A DNA stretch of 64,000 nt from Piper betle (lineage: Eukaryota > Streptophyta > Magnoliopsida > Piperales > Piperaceae): contig JAURVB010004889.1 in assembly GCA_033002965.1 (NCBI GenBank), forward strand, positions 39,512 through 103,511, in the 5' to 3' direction. How positions within the stretch are numbered: position 1 is the first letter of the stretch; each line of letters starts with the position of its first letter. This document shows positions 13,901 through 26,461 of this stretch, piece after piece. Below the pieces are notes generated by a model, which searched no databases, was not told the origin of the DNA, and worked only from the letters and a program-made list of their open reading frames with translations. Made by a program: the position numbers and the translations under genes.

Positions 13901-14011
13901 GTAGCAGCTCCCATCGGAATGAAAGTGGGAACAATCTTATGAATCACAGTGAAGAATATAAAGCAAGAAATAAGCAATCTTAGCGCAAATTGTACCACCA
14001 CCGAACCGATA
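10969..14011. other. Intergenic region between two convergent genes, no gene supported
   Basis: This stretch holds the 3' flank of the peptidase (+) and the 3' flank of the epimerase (-). Composition is AT-rich. A stop-to-stop reading of about 70 codons on the minus strand near 12555-12785 is the only coding-like run; it has no recognisable family and no start. About 13740-14011 is probably the epimerase 3' UTR. Confidence 0.45.
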
Positions 14012-15311
14012 TCAGCTGGAGCTTTTCTTCCCCGACTTGTAGTAGTCAAGGTACCACCGGACGAACTTCTTCAGACCCGTGTGAAGGTCGGTGGACGGCC
14101 TGTACCCGAGCTCTCGCTGCGCAAGACTGATGTTCGCGTGGGTGAACTGCACGTCCCCATTGCGCGGCATTTTGAGCATCACCCGCTTCGCCTTCACCTT
14201 CAACAACTTCTCCAATATGCTCACGAGCTCGGTCACCGGTACCGGCGAGGTGTTCCCCAGGTTGAACACTCTCAACTGGGCAGCGCCGCGCTTCTTCCCA
14301 CCGCTGCCGGTGCTCTTCTGCGCCGTGTCCAACGAGGCCAGGCAGCCCTTCACAATGTCGTCGATATACGTGAAGTCCCTGGCCACCGTCCCGTGATCCG
14401 GCCCTTCGAATATAGGGATGTTCTTCCCCTTGAGTATATCCTTGGTGAAGAAGAAGTAGGCCATGTCCGGCCTCCCCCACGGCCCGTACACAGTGAAGAA
14501 CCTCAAACCAGTAATGGAGAGGCCATAGATGTGGTTGTAGGTGTGGGAGATCTCTTCTCCGGCCTTCTTCGTGGCGGCGTAGAGGCTGGCGGGCTGATCC
14601 GTCTGGTCCTTCTCGGAGAAGGGCACCTTGGAGTTGAGGCCGTAGACGGAGCTCGAGGAGGCCCAGACAATGGCAGGCTGGGGGTTGGCCGACTTGCAGG
14701 CCTCGAGCAGGTTGACGAAGCCGGCAACGTTGCTCTGGACGTACGACGCCGGGTTCCGTATCGCGTAGCGAACCCCGGCCTGGGCGGCGAGGTGCATGAC
14801 ATGGGTGAAGGCGACGACGTCGAAGAGCTTGCGGAGGAGGGCGGCGTCGTTGATATCGCCGTCGACGACTACGACGCCGGCGCGCTCAAGTAGCGCCTGC
14901 CGGCCACGCTTGAGCGAGACGTCGTAGTAGCCGTTGAAGTTGTCGAGGCCGACCACGCCGTCACCGCGGCGGCGGAGTGCGGCGGCGACGTGGGTGCCGA
15001 CGAAGCCGGCGGCGCCAGTGACGAGGACAGAGATCCCGTGGCCGGCGCGCCGGGGGCGTGGGCGGGCGGAGGAGCGGACCCGCTTCTCCCAGTCGATGCC
15101 GCCCCACTTGGCGGCGCGCCTCCGGCGAGGGAGCGGCGGGCGGCGGAGGTCGGGGTGTGGATCGGAGGAAGAAGAGGGCGAGGAAGCCGAGGAAGACGAA
15201 GGACCAGAAGGCGAGCCTGGCCATTGAGGAGTGCCATCGGATTCGGTGGACGTAGGTCGACTTCTCCATCTTGAACTTGCCGGGGGTGGGTGGGAAATCG
15301 TCCTGCAACAT
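14012..15311 (-). CDS. GAE: UDP-glucuronate 4-epimerase, intronless, with a frame break after the membrane anchor
   Basis: A Golgi type II membrane enzyme that interconverts UDP-glucuronate and UDP-galacturonate, the precursor of pectin. The start at 15311 opens a frame with the family's conserved N-terminus (TPGKFKMEKS) and one membrane segment at about residues 33-49 (LAFWSFVFLGFLALFFL). The catalytic part, WGGIDWEKRVRSSAR onward, lies in another frame open from 15328 to the stop at 14012. It carries the NAD-binding TGAAGFVG (about 14996-15019), ASSSSVYG, the YAATK catalytic Tyr/Lys pair and the GPWGRPDM region. The frames are joined by a one-base change near the CCCC run (minus strand) at 15152-15155. 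Reading only the frame from 15328 would give a 438-residue soluble protein with no anchor. That is unlike the family, so I prefer an assembly error or a real frameshift. Very GC-rich, unlike the surrounding DNA. Confidence 0.92.
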
Positions 15312-15535
15312 TCACCCCCTAAACGCAAACCCTAGCCCGATCGCCGCCGACTCCCTCCCGGCGGTCCTCGCCGGTGCTGCGGCGGCGGCGGCGATCAAGA
15401 AAGGTAAAGGTTTGAGCTTTTGTTTTTTTGTTATGATTTGGAGAGAGAAAGGGTGAATAAAATGGGGAGGAGAAGAAGGAGCTTGGAGTGAGACTGTTGG
15501 CATTGGATTGATTTGTTATTAGGGTTTGTTTATTT
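15312..15535 (-). promoter_or_regulatory. Upstream region of the epimerase gene with a telo-box-like word
   Basis: GC-rich 5' flank of the epimerase gene. The plus strand reads CAAACCCTAGCCC near 15330-15342 and the complementary type TTAGGGTTTG near 15518-15529. Such telo-box-like words are common in plant promoters and 5' UTRs. No function is shown here. Confidence 0.3.
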
Positions 15536-15539
15536 TTTA

Positions 15540-16540
15540 TGCTTCAGGTGATTTACTTGATTTGATTAATTGATCTTTTTTAAATATCAATAACAATATT
15601 TAATTTAATTTTTTATTAATTTATCTCTTTACTTTTTTTAACTAACATGTTGAAAACACAAAATCGGTTATATAATCTTCTGGTTGTCAGAAAATATCTC
15701 TAACCTATTCAACTTTAATCTAGACCTGTACCTATTTTTTATTTTTGTTATAGACTTGATTTGATTTTATAATTAAGATTTGTTTATGTTGGGTAAATAA
15801 AAAAATATAACAATCTAGTAATAAAAAAATTTAATTAATCTATATTTTCTTTTTTAAATGTCAATTACAAGATTATTTTTTTATTATGAATTTTTCCCTT
15901 AACATTTTTTTACATTAAAAATATTTCTTAGCTATTCAAGATTATTTTCATTTTAATTTTTTTATAGGTTTGGATTTGATTTTGTATTTGAGTTTTATTT
16001 ATGTTGGGCATTTTAGGGGATGAACATAACATCTAATAATCTAATATAATGCATCTAATTAATCTATATATTATTTTTTAAATGTCAATAACAAGATTTA
16101 TTTTATTTTATTATTAATTTATGCTTTTATATTTTTTACATTAAAATGGAGAAAAGATAAAATCAATTATTTTGTTCTAAAGAAAGTGTTTATTAGTTAT
16201 TCATGATTAATTTAAGCAAGTTTTAATTTTTCTATTTGGCTTCGACTTGATTTTATAATTGGATTTTATTTATTTTAAGTAGTTTAAGGGTAAGGAGAAA
16301 TGTTATGATATGGTAATAGATATGATTAATTATTCTATATATATATTTTAAAATACAAATAACAAGCTTTATTTTATTTTGTTATGAATTTATCCCTTTA
16401 TTTTTTTAAAATTAAAATACAGAAAAGATAAAATTAATTATGTAACTAGTTATGAGAAAATATTTCTTAGTTATTCATGATTAATTTAATTTATATTCAG
16501 TTTTAATTTTTCTTATATTCTTCTGCTTGATTTTATAAAT
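15540..16540. repeat. AT-rich tandem repeat, period about 210-280 bp
   Basis: About four imperfect units are marked by recurring GACTTGATTTTATAATT-like words near 15757, 15970, 16247 and 16524. Each is followed by ATGTCAATAACAAGATTTATT and later TTTCTTAGTTATTCATGATT. A further unit of the same repeat lies at about 23960-24130, beyond the organellar insertion. The last two spacings are about 277 bp. No coding potential. Confidence 0.65.
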
Positions 16541-16544
16541 TGGG

Positions 16545-16939
16545 TGCAATGAAGACGATAACAACTAACTTGTGGTTAATAAAGATCTTTAAAACAACAA
16601 ACCATCTTTTTCGTGTATGAAAATGGGTTGACCGGGACTCCACACACAGGGATGAGTTGTGGCTAGGGGTGAAAGGCCAACCAAGATCGGATATAGACAG
16701 TTTTCCGCGAAATCTATTTCAGCGGTGTGTATGATGTCAATGGCCAGAGTTAGAGCACTCAATGGGCTAGGGTACCCCTCATTTCCCTTTACCAACCCAC
16801 TAAAACTCTGAATACATGTTTTAGATTATACACTAAGGTCCCTAAGCAATCACTTGGTAAAAAGGAAGTAATCAAGCAATTACAACTAGGAGGTGGGCTT
16901 GGAAGCAGTCATCCTTTGAAGAAAGCGTAATAGCTCACT
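16545..16939 (+). pseudogene. rrn26: Mitochondrial 26S (LSU) rRNA fragment in the nucleus, left half
   Basis: A degraded insertion of plant mitochondrial large-subunit rRNA. Recognisable conserved stretches include CACAGGGATGAGTTGTGG, AGGGGTGAAAGGCCAA, GGATATAGAC, TTTTCCGCGAAATCTATTTC, CTAAGGTCCCTAAGCAATCA, and GAAGAAAGCGTAATAGCTCA at the right edge. It has many transitions and small deletions, so it is not functional. The homology stops at TCACT (16935-16939), where an LTR element begins, and resumes at 23337. Confidence 0.85.
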
Positions 16940-19900
16940 TGTAATACCTATGACCCGAATCAGGGTTTTATAATCGGAATCGATCGATTCGACCATTATT
17001 TTTATTTGAATCAATTTCAGAATACGCGTGCTGAGCCGAAGTCAACCGTCAACCATGTGTTATGAGCCATGAGGGTCATGTGTAATACCCTAGTTTCGTT
17101 TCATGTGTAATACCCTAGTTTCGTTTCACCTAAGAACTGGATTAGAAATGTCACGATTGAATCAAGTCATACCTAATGCAGCTAGTCTGTAAGACTCGAT
17201 CAATAATATAAATTGAAATAACTCGTTTGGAGTCAAGAGAATGGAAGACATTACTAAATATGCGTAAAAAATACATCAACTATAAATAATAGTATAAAAG
17301 AAAATAACTCCGTTGAGCTCAAGTGTGTATAGCATGTATCCGTCCTCCCACCAAAGCTAACTTAAAATCACAAAAACCAACATATATAATAGGAAAAATG
17401 TCAATAACGAGTGTTATTGGTCTAGAAATAATTAATAATCAAACTGACACAGAAGAGCTGACCCTCATGTTAAATGAAAATATTTATATATTTCTTTTAC
17501 ATAATCTCTCATAAGGGCGCAAATTAGGAGTCGTCGTCCTCGGATCAACATCATCCCATTCTTACTTATCTCATGCCTCGTCAACTCTAAAACTATCCTT
17601 TGCGTAGGAACATCAATTTCTTTTCCTTTTCCTTCAACCATCTACTTCCTTCATATCACTCTGGCCCTAAGCACAGAAGCTGAGTTCTCTCAAACATGCC
17701 TACATTACCCGTAAATATCCACACTTCTCCGGGTTTGAGGACATCAAAGGTAGAGTTGTTAAGATCCCTCAGGAATGGAATAGATGCTCACCAAATTCAG
17801 AGCCTATTTTGACTAATACACACCCACTCGCGTAGCGTGGTTGTCAATTTTCCCTGTCTCACATCTTACAATAAAACTCAAGAAAAATCATATATAAGCC
17901 TAGGAAGGGATTTATATAATAGGTTTGAATGCAACTTGCAGTGGATGCTATTTTCAAAATTAGACTTGAGGATTCTCATCCTCAAGGGTATTAATCATAA
18001 AAGTAAAATATGTCTAAATGACCCGGGTTAAGTGGGGTCCGATAAAACAACCATTTAATATATTCTGGAAATCAAATCAGCAATAGAGTATATCGATAAA
18101 AATTGAGAAGAGTTCTAATGGACCTGTGGTCCAAGCTTCAAGCGTGACGTCTCATCTACGGTGAGCTCAGACTCTGAAACCTATATCGAAACACACTACT
18201 AAGTAAAATACTAACATCCTATATAATGCATGCTCATGGTATGTGAACATATCATCAATTCATCCTAATAAAAAGATAGTACTAAATAAACTTACAATTA
18301 AACATCCAACATGCAAATTAAGACATAATAAAACAAATAATAACTAAATAAATAATTAAACTCACAAATAAATAGATAAATAATAAATACATGAAAATAA
18401 TAATACTCTAATTATAAAGTAATAATATAATTATGCTATTCAAATACACGACTAAACACAAGTAAATATCACATATACTTGTGTTAGTAAACATATAAAC
18501 AATTAAATAAATAAATACATAATCATTCAATACATAAATAAGTAATGAACAATTAGTTAATTTTAATTAATCATGAATAATAATTTCATCATAGTTATCC
18601 AATACGAAATACACAATTAAATACAAATAACTAATAACATACATGCAACAAACAAATAGATAAGTAAATAAATAAATAAATACAATTTAATAAACATAAA
18701 TAAGACTAATATTTATAAGTAAATATATTACTAGTAATAACAAAGAACCATGTAAACATTCATTATATATGATAAACATATAAATAAAAATTATAAATAA
18801 TAGTGAAAGAATATATAAATAAAAACACTCATAACATCCAACATATGCTAAATAATATGAATATGTATCTAAACTAATACAGGGTTATTAAATTACCAAA
18901 AATAGGCTAAAAATGTCTAAAAATAGCAAACCGAGTCAACCTAGGCAAGTTGTCCAAGTCGAGTTGAGTCAACTCAACCGAGTCAAGCAACAGTGCTAGG
19001 TCGGGTGGTTGTACGCGGATATGGGCTCGAGCATGACCATGGGACTGCTGGGCAGGTGAGCATGGTCGAGTAGGCTGATGTTAACCTAGAACGGCAGACA
19101 CGAATGCAGGTAAACAGATCGGACAGGGTGGGATGCGCCGGTTGCCAGAAAATATCGACAATGGTGTGGCAAAGGCTGCCGCCAGTTGGGATTGACAAAG
19201 GGAGGAAAGGGAAGATGCCTGTGGTGATGATCGGCAAGGTCCGGTCGTCAATTGTCCAGAAAATGGCAGGAAAGGGGTATGTGTCGCCGATGGCGATCAC
19301 GGCCACGACGGTCGTCATGGGTGGTCTCAAAATGAAGATCTTAATGAAGAGAAGCTATGTGGGTGGTCGGATCAGCCTTAGGTGACTCACTGGCATCGAA
19401 AAACTGCTCGAAAGGCAGTGGAGGATGGGGAAACAAGGTGTAAAAACTCCGTTGTCAGCAACGCTGGTGGTTGTGAGAAGTACAAATGGAAAGCCTATCG
19501 CGAGACGGTCATAGGGTTTGGTAGGCCAAGGAAGGGCCAAAGACTCACTAGTGGAGAGCCAAAGTGGCTAACGTGGACAGCTCTAATCTTGCCACATGGC
19601 ACAATCAGCACATCTGACAACTTGTGACCTAGTGGGGCCCACCTGTGGGTATAAGCAATATGTATATGGACGAAAAGCTCGGATTAAGACTATCCAAAGT
19701 CAAAACTAACTCCAGTGCTAAAAGTGACTCTATAGGCAGGAATTAAGGTAAGAAGGCTAAATGAGTCCCGAACCCTCAACTCAATTGAGAGAAAACCTAC
19801 GACTCTCTCAAACTGGGCTCACATGGGCGCAATCTAGTGATCCAAAATCCCAATGATGTATGTAAATAAAATACCCTAAAATTTTCAAACAGATGCTAAA

Positions 19901-22900
19901 CATTGCAACTGCCTAGATGTAGGTCTAAAACCCTAGCTAACTCATAAGAATTATATGTATACCCTGTGTATACAATGATAACTCATGCTTTGTTGTAGCC
20001 TAATTAAAGTTATCATCTATATGTCGGGCCTACTCAGCCATCATATATGCTCATACATCCATCTGGGCCCCATCCTCATAGTCTGAAAATTGGTATGGCT
20101 CGAACTCGCTTGAACCGACTCAAGATTAGCGGAATCGGGCAAACTACAAACGGGTAAAACCCTAACTTGAAATTGGGTTTTATATCACGTATACCCAAAT
20201 ATATGATGATAACGTCAGTAATGTAGCAGCAAAATGATTTTTTTATAAAAGCGGCAAAATGAGTTATCATAGTATATTGGTTTACACCGAGTTTTTTTTT
20301 TTAGTAGACTGTATAATTAGAATTAGGCCGTTTATTGCATTAGGATGCATAATTTATTATTTTTTGGTGGGTTACCAAGCTTAGAGCATGTCATTCGACT
20401 TATACATGGTTATTTATGGTATTTTATTATATTTTATTTTATATTTTTTAGAATTATTTATTATTATTAACACAAGTCAGGAGCGTATAAGTTTTATTTA
20501 CAAAACTACCCCCATGGGTTCCCGACCTTTCTCCCATAACACGACCACCTTACCTCCCGACGTCACCGTCGCTGGCAACCACCGTCATCATCCACCCTCC
20601 GTCCCTCTTCCTTCCTTCCTTTTCCCTATTTTCCCTTGGAGGCCGATCACCCACTTGCCCTAGCCGACGCCTTCCCCTGTCTACTTGGAGCGCCAGCGCC
20701 GCCTCACTGCCGCCGGCCGCCTGTCGCTGTCGCCTCCCTCATCCCGGCCAGCTCCCTCCCCGACCAAACCCTTCCCTCCTTCTCGTTCCCCTCCTTCTAC
20801 CCTCTTCGCCTTTCCTCCCTATTTGTCTAGCCGCCGCCAGCAGTGGCATTTTGCCACCGCCACCAGCCAATTTCCGGCAGAGTTGCTACCGTCTCCTCTT
20901 ACCATCCTACCCTAGCCCTAGCCTCCCTCCTCACCGATTTCAGCCACGACCACCACCCTCAATGGGTGGCGGCATCGCCGATTTGAGTCCGAATCATTGT
21001 GAGATGCTTATCGCTTCTCAAATTTTAGATTTTTAATTTATTTTCATCATTATGCATATCATCCTTAATTTCTAAGAATTTTTCATGTTTTTCTTAATAT
21101 GTAAATTTTGTAAATTTGTGATAATTAGCTATTGATTAAATAAATTCTTTATGTAATTAGGAATTGGTAAGAATTAATTATAATTCGAATTAAGTGATTA
21201 TGAAATTTAATAGGATATTGATGATGTTAAAAATTGTGAAGATAGGTATTGGGGTGATAATTGTGTAGGTTAATTAATTATTTGATTAGAAAGTTAGGTT
21301 AGAACAAGGATTGATATGAGATGACGATAAATTTAGAAATTGAGATGATGACATAGGGATTGATTCGAATAGGGATTCTTTGATGAAATTAAGGAATTAG
21401 AATCGAATAGATTAACATGATAGTGATAATAACTAATCATCAACACTGGAATTGAATGACAAATTTGAGCCCTAGCTGTTAACTTATTAGGGTATATGCT
21501 CACAGGTTATATTAAAGATTATGGAAGGATTAGAGTTATTCATAGTTACTTATTTTGTTGTCATGATTTGGTGTGGAATTAGTTATCATTCTAGCGATGA
21601 AGAAGATATGTAAGAAATGATGGTTAATAGAAGTAATAGTTCATTATAGTTAGCATGGTTGGATTATTTATGAAATGGTTATGTTAAATTAAGAATGAAC
21701 CCAAGTGTAAGTATGAAGTTAGGAATTGTGCATGAATTGAGAATTCATGAATTAGTTAGTAGGTATCCATGGCTTATTAGATTATATAGTAACAATAGTT
21801 ATTTCATAACTCCACATGTTGTGTCTTCTATTTGGACTGCTTGTGATTATGTAGGTATTTATTCATCGTATTCATGCATCATATGGCTAGCCTGGCATTG
21901 CGTTTACGTTGATTGTGTAGGTACAGAATATGAGCTCGTTGAGTAGGCGTGTGACCTCGTTTAGAACTTCTACCATATTCGTTTAGGACACCCTAGTTTA
22001 TCGTTTATTCTATTGTAATTTATTTTACTGATTGCAGAACCGGTTAAGTAGTGCGGATCCCATTTAACTTAGGCCATTTAACCAGTAGTTTTCCATATTA
22101 ATAACCCTCGTGGATAAGATCCCTTGAGTCTAATTTCGAAAATAAAATCCACCACAAGTTGCCTTCGGGTCTATAATATTAAATCCCTTGTCATGCCTAT
22201 ATATAATTTTATCAAGTTTTCAGTGAGATGACTGATGGTGAAATCGGCTCGTACATACTATGGGCGAGTGCATGTGCTAGTCATAGAGGGCTCTGGATTA
22301 GTGAGATGGTTGTTCCATTCCCAAGGGATATTGACAACTTTGTGTATTGAGTTTCCTCACAGACGCATGGAGGTTTATGGGTACTGTTTAGTAGACATGT
22401 GGTTCAAAGAATACTGAAGGCGATTGCCTAAGAATATTTGGCCTTCGTACTCAGGGCTAGGAGAAATATAGAGGAAATGAGAGGGCATAGGATATATTGT
22501 TAGTCCTAAGGGATAGAAAAGAAATGAGAAAATGTCAAGAGAAGCATCACCAGGCCATTCAGTTCAGGATGTTATTAGGTCTGCGGCCCGATGGCTCCCT
22601 AGTAGATGCCCTTATAAGAGTTTAGCAAAAGATATATATGATTTTCTTTAATATGAGAGCCAACTCTCATTTGCCAATTTGTTATAGTTATTTTTAAACT
22701 AATAATACTCGTTACTTACGCTTTCTTTTATGTGTGTGTGTGTGTGTGGGTAAGGAGCAAGAGTCTCATATGACAGCCTGGATAGAGGAACAATGACTAC
22801 TATGTTCACACACAAAACCTGATGCGATATGTGTTTAGATTATTGTGTTTTAATTATGATGTATCAGTTTATCATATGATATAATAATTGAAATTGATAT

Positions 22901-23336
22901 GACAGATATAACAAAAATGACAAATGAAATGAATAGATGAGTCAAGACCCACCCAATTCATATTTTGTGATTTTGTTATTATGAAAACTATGGTGTACTG
23001 GAAATGGAAATTTTGTCTTGTTTGGTGATATATAAATATATTGGTATTTTACAAGTTGGCCCCTTATGACACTTTTAGAAGAAACTCTGTCTATTTGATT
23101 TTAGAAATTTTATCGATTTTATTATGATTGTTTTTTAATGTTAATTGTGCGTCATATCATTCACGTAGTATCCTATTCGGGTTTCTTACATCTCATACAT
23201 GAATAACGATATTTATCTTTCATTTTAAAATGCCAAGAGTAGATCCATATGACTAAGATTCTGGTTGACCAACTTAATTAGGTGATTCGTAATATTCTGA
23301 TTCTGTTCGAGAGTAAGCCAAATTTAGGGTGTTACA
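16940..23336 (-). mobile_element. Long LTR (probable solo LTR, Ty3/gypsy-like) inserted in the rRNA fragment
   Basis: The element begins TGTAATACC and ends GGTGTTACA, and is bounded by the 5 bp target-site duplication TCACT (16935-16939 and 23337-23341). It is the reverse complement of the type seen at 49765-52714: its left edge matches the complement of that element's right edge (AATCAGGGTTTTATAATC, then ATGATGATAACG after the interruption). With the nested insertion 17081-20184 removed it is about 3.3 kb. No gag/pol reading frames are seen, so a solo LTR or a non-autonomous long-LTR derivative is most likely. Its GC-rich island is at about 20520-20990. The Ty3/gypsy assignment is inference from the terminal TGTAA-type sequence and LTR length. 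Confidence 0.75.
17081..20184 (+). mobile_element. Second long LTR nested in the first
   Basis: It begins TGTAATACCC and ends GGGTTTTATA, flanked by TCATG (17076-17080) and TCACG (20185-20189), a 5 bp duplication with one later change. Related copies begin at 49253 and 47086 (shared word CACCTAAGAA(C/A)TGG or variants) and end at 55312 and 56108. A perfect 25 bp direct duplication at the left edge (17076-17100 and 17101-17125) includes the target site. Length is 3.1 kb and no retroviral proteins are encoded. The GC-rich part is at about 18990-19640. Confidence 0.7.
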
Positions 23337-23635
23337 TCACTTGTCTAGCTCCATTACACTGAAAATGTATCAGGGTTCGAGTGATTCACCGAAGCAACAA
23401 GACCTTGACAACTGCTTTTTCAAGTGTCAGTAGTGGGACGTTCTTTTAATTGAGGAAGATTTTTTGTGACAACACATGCAGATATCAAAAGTGAGAATGC
23501 TAACAAGAGTAACGAGAAATCTTGTGAAAAACACAATCCCCGGCCAGTGGAACGCTTGCTACGTTCACTCAATCTACACAGAGTGACAAGTGAATCGGTC
23601 CCTAAGGAACCCCAAACCCCAGAACTAGGATGGAG
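23337..23635 (+). pseudogene. rrn26: Mitochondrial 26S (LSU) rRNA fragment, right half
   Basis: Continues exactly where the left half stops: TCACTTGTCTAGCTCCAT, GAAAATGTATCAGGG, GTGATTCACCGAAGCA, CTTTTTCAAGTGTCAGTAG, GTGAAAAACACAATC, and GAATCGGTCCCTAAGGAACC near the end. Homology fades after about 23635. Together with 16545-16939 it forms one contiguous nuclear copy of rrn26 split by the LTR elements. Confidence 0.85.
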
Positions 23636-23699
23636 TAGAAAAATTCCTTTCGACCTCCTCTTTAAATCTCTAGGAGGTCAATTTCAATTTACTTGCCTA

Positions 23700-23940
23700 G
23701 GACTTGATCTTGTCTATAAGTCGAATCTCGATCTTATTAGTGAATAAAATCACAACACTTCTCTCGAAGTTACTAATTATTTTGACAAGTTCCTGAGTAA
23801 TAAATAGGCTCTTATGTTCAGCCTAAGATTTGATCTTGTCCATAACTATCAAAGTTGAATCTCTAGCTTATTAATGAAGAAAATCACACCACTTCTCTCA
23901 AAGTTAGAGGGTTATTTAGTGAGTAATAAATAGGCTCTTC
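23700..23940. repeat. Imperfect tandem duplication of about 120 bp
   Basis: Two diverged copies (about 23701-23810 and 23825-23940) share TTGATCTTGTC(T/C)ATAA, GAATCTC, AAAATCACA(A/C)CACTTCTCTC and GAGTAATAAATAGGCTCTT. Non-coding. Confidence 0.7.
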
Positions 23941-26461
23941 GGGTGAACATAAAAAGTTAATATTCTAGTAAAAGATCTGATTAATTAAGCTTTTTTTATT
24001 TCAATGACAAGATTTATTTATTTGTATTAATTCACACCTTTATATTTTCTATACTAAAATAATTACTCATGCAATCGGTTGTGAGTAAATATTTTTACAT
24101 TAATTTAGACCTTTTTGTTTTTTGAAAGTGTTTGTCTTTTGAGGTTTGTTATAAGGGTTAGTTATATAAAGTATAAAAGCATTTTTTATTTTTACAAAAT
24201 AAAAGAACTTGAAAAAAATATGAAAGAAAAACAAAAATAGAAGAAAAGATTAAATAATCCAAACGATAAGTCTTATAAATTTTTTTCCCATAACTCGGTA
24301 AGCTAAGGTTACTTAGTAAGGCATCATATAAGGCATTATGTATATTTATCTAATTAATTTTGGGCAAAAAGTCGATTGTCCACAATCAGATTGATAGTGG
24401 TTGGATATTAAAATATTACCGATTGAGGGATTAATCCAGTTGAACCAAATATATTCGTACTACTTTAAAGCCGAAAAATTTGGCCACATCATTAATTAAA
24501 AAACTAGCACTTTTAATTATAAGATAATATTCTAAATTGTAAAGATTTTTTTATAGAGTTTAAATTATATTACTATATTGTAAAATGAGGTCACATCATT
24601 AATAATAATAATAATAAATCGTAAACTTCAAGTCTTTATTATAAAGAGTTTTCTTTACTAATGATATGGCCAAAGTTTATTATGTCATCATGACGTAGCC
24701 AAATACGGCCACATCATAAAAGTATTATGGCTTAATAAGCTTAATAATTTGGTAAGACAGCAAGATATGATCATTTTTTTAAAGTAGAAGTTTAAATGAT
24801 ACTTTTGATTATTCGAAAGGGTGTAAGTGACTTTAAAATTTACTCGGTAGAAAGAATATTAAAAAATTTTTTAACTGCTTAGCACTGACCATTTTATTTC
24901 TCAAGTCCAGTTATTTATATACGGGAAGCTTTTATAATAATAGTAATTCCTAAATACTTATTTAATGTTCACTTTGGCATGCATGAAATATATGTAAATG
25001 ATATAAAAATTTCAAATAGTCAACTTTATTAAAAATATAATATATATATATATATATTTAAAAAAATTAGTATAAGTATTCTATATTAAAATTAATCATG
25101 ATTATCATCTACATTGGTCACTCATATACTTTCACATGTACAAAAAAATTCTATATTTTTCTTATGTCTTGTGATAAGAAAATGGGAGAAGTAATCTACT
25201 TAATTTAGACGTAAAATGATTTACTTAAAATTATATTATATAAAAAATATATTAAATATATATACTTTTAAAAAGGTTGACTATTTTAAAAATTTTATAT
25301 TACTTACACTAGTTAACTAAATGGACCCTAAATAAAATAAAATAAAATAAAATAACGTTCCATGGCACCCTCTTTCTGGAAGGACCCTTTTTTCCACCCT
25401 TAATAGTTTTCTTCTTCTTGTTTGTTTTTTTTTTTGGCGTCACACCTTATAGTTTTTTCAGGCACCCGTTGTAGTTTTCTTTATGAGTTGGGAGCAAGTA
25501 AGAACAGAATCTCTTTGGTGGGGGGTGAGGCATGTTTCAAGCAATTCAGCATGTGGTGTTTCGTTTCCCAAGGTCAAGTTTGAACATTGAAGTTAGTAAG
25601 AGAATTAATCATAAATATTGGTATTAGGAAAGGTGGGGAGAGGAAATCAGATTGTTAAATTATATCTTTTTGACCAGGGATGATTGTTGGGCTAGTCGAG
25701 TTAAGTTTTGTTAAGTTCAAATTCGGCTCGTTTGAATTTTAGTTTGAATTTTGAGTTAAAAAATATTTTAGTTAATTTGAATTCGGACCGAGTTCGAGAT
25801 AGTTTTATTTTTGTGTATTGATGATCTTTTTTATATAATTTATAGCAAAATTTAATTTATATTTAGAGTATCTAAAGTTTGATATAATTATGTATAAGAG
25901 ATAATTTAATCATGTATAAATTTATTTAATTTTAATATCATATAATAATATTTTATAATTTAATTATATTTATATTAAAAAATTTAAAATTAATATGATT
26001 AAAATTTATATTCTTTATAAAGTATCAAATTTTGAGTCGAACCGAGTTACATGTAGAGGTTCAGGTCTGACTCATTTAATATTAAATAACACTTTAAATT
26101 TTTAAATTTAAATATAAAATCAAATTAAATTTAATCGAGCTTTGAACGGAAAGGATTGTAAAAGTTCTGCTCTAACGAAGATAAAGAGGATTGACCGTGA
26201 CTGCGTCTCGTAATATTTTTGTTCATTTTGTATGGATGACGATGGCGACTTGAAGTTGGTCATGTGTTCAGACTTAATATCATCGATAAGTAATACCGAA
26301 TTCAATGGGGGAGACTTTGTTTGTTGGACATTAAATAGCTGAGGTAAGATATTAGCGTTAAGATTATGACCTGCCACGGCTCCTTATACTTGTAACCTGA
26401 CCAATATGTCCTAAATATTTGATTAATGTAAGCACAAGATTCAAATATATATATAGGGCAT
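23941..26461. other. AT-rich intergenic DNA, no gene seen
   Basis: A further unit of the AT-rich tandem repeat is at about 23960-24130. Short microsatellites are present: (AAT)n near 24598, (TA)n near 25036 and (AAAAT)n near 25333. About 25690-26090 is a degenerate AT-rich repeat with TCGAGTT/GAACCGAGTT words. I see no exon or RNA gene. Confidence 0.5.

Noticed and set aside
13949..14893. 314-codon plus-strand reading opposite the epimerase
   Set aside because: It is the antisense of a strongly conserved GC-rich coding region; the minus strand carries the recognised enzyme.
16545..23635. Functional rRNA gene
   Set aside because: Many substitutions and deletions, and split by 6.4 kb of LTR DNA. 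It is an organellar insertion relic.
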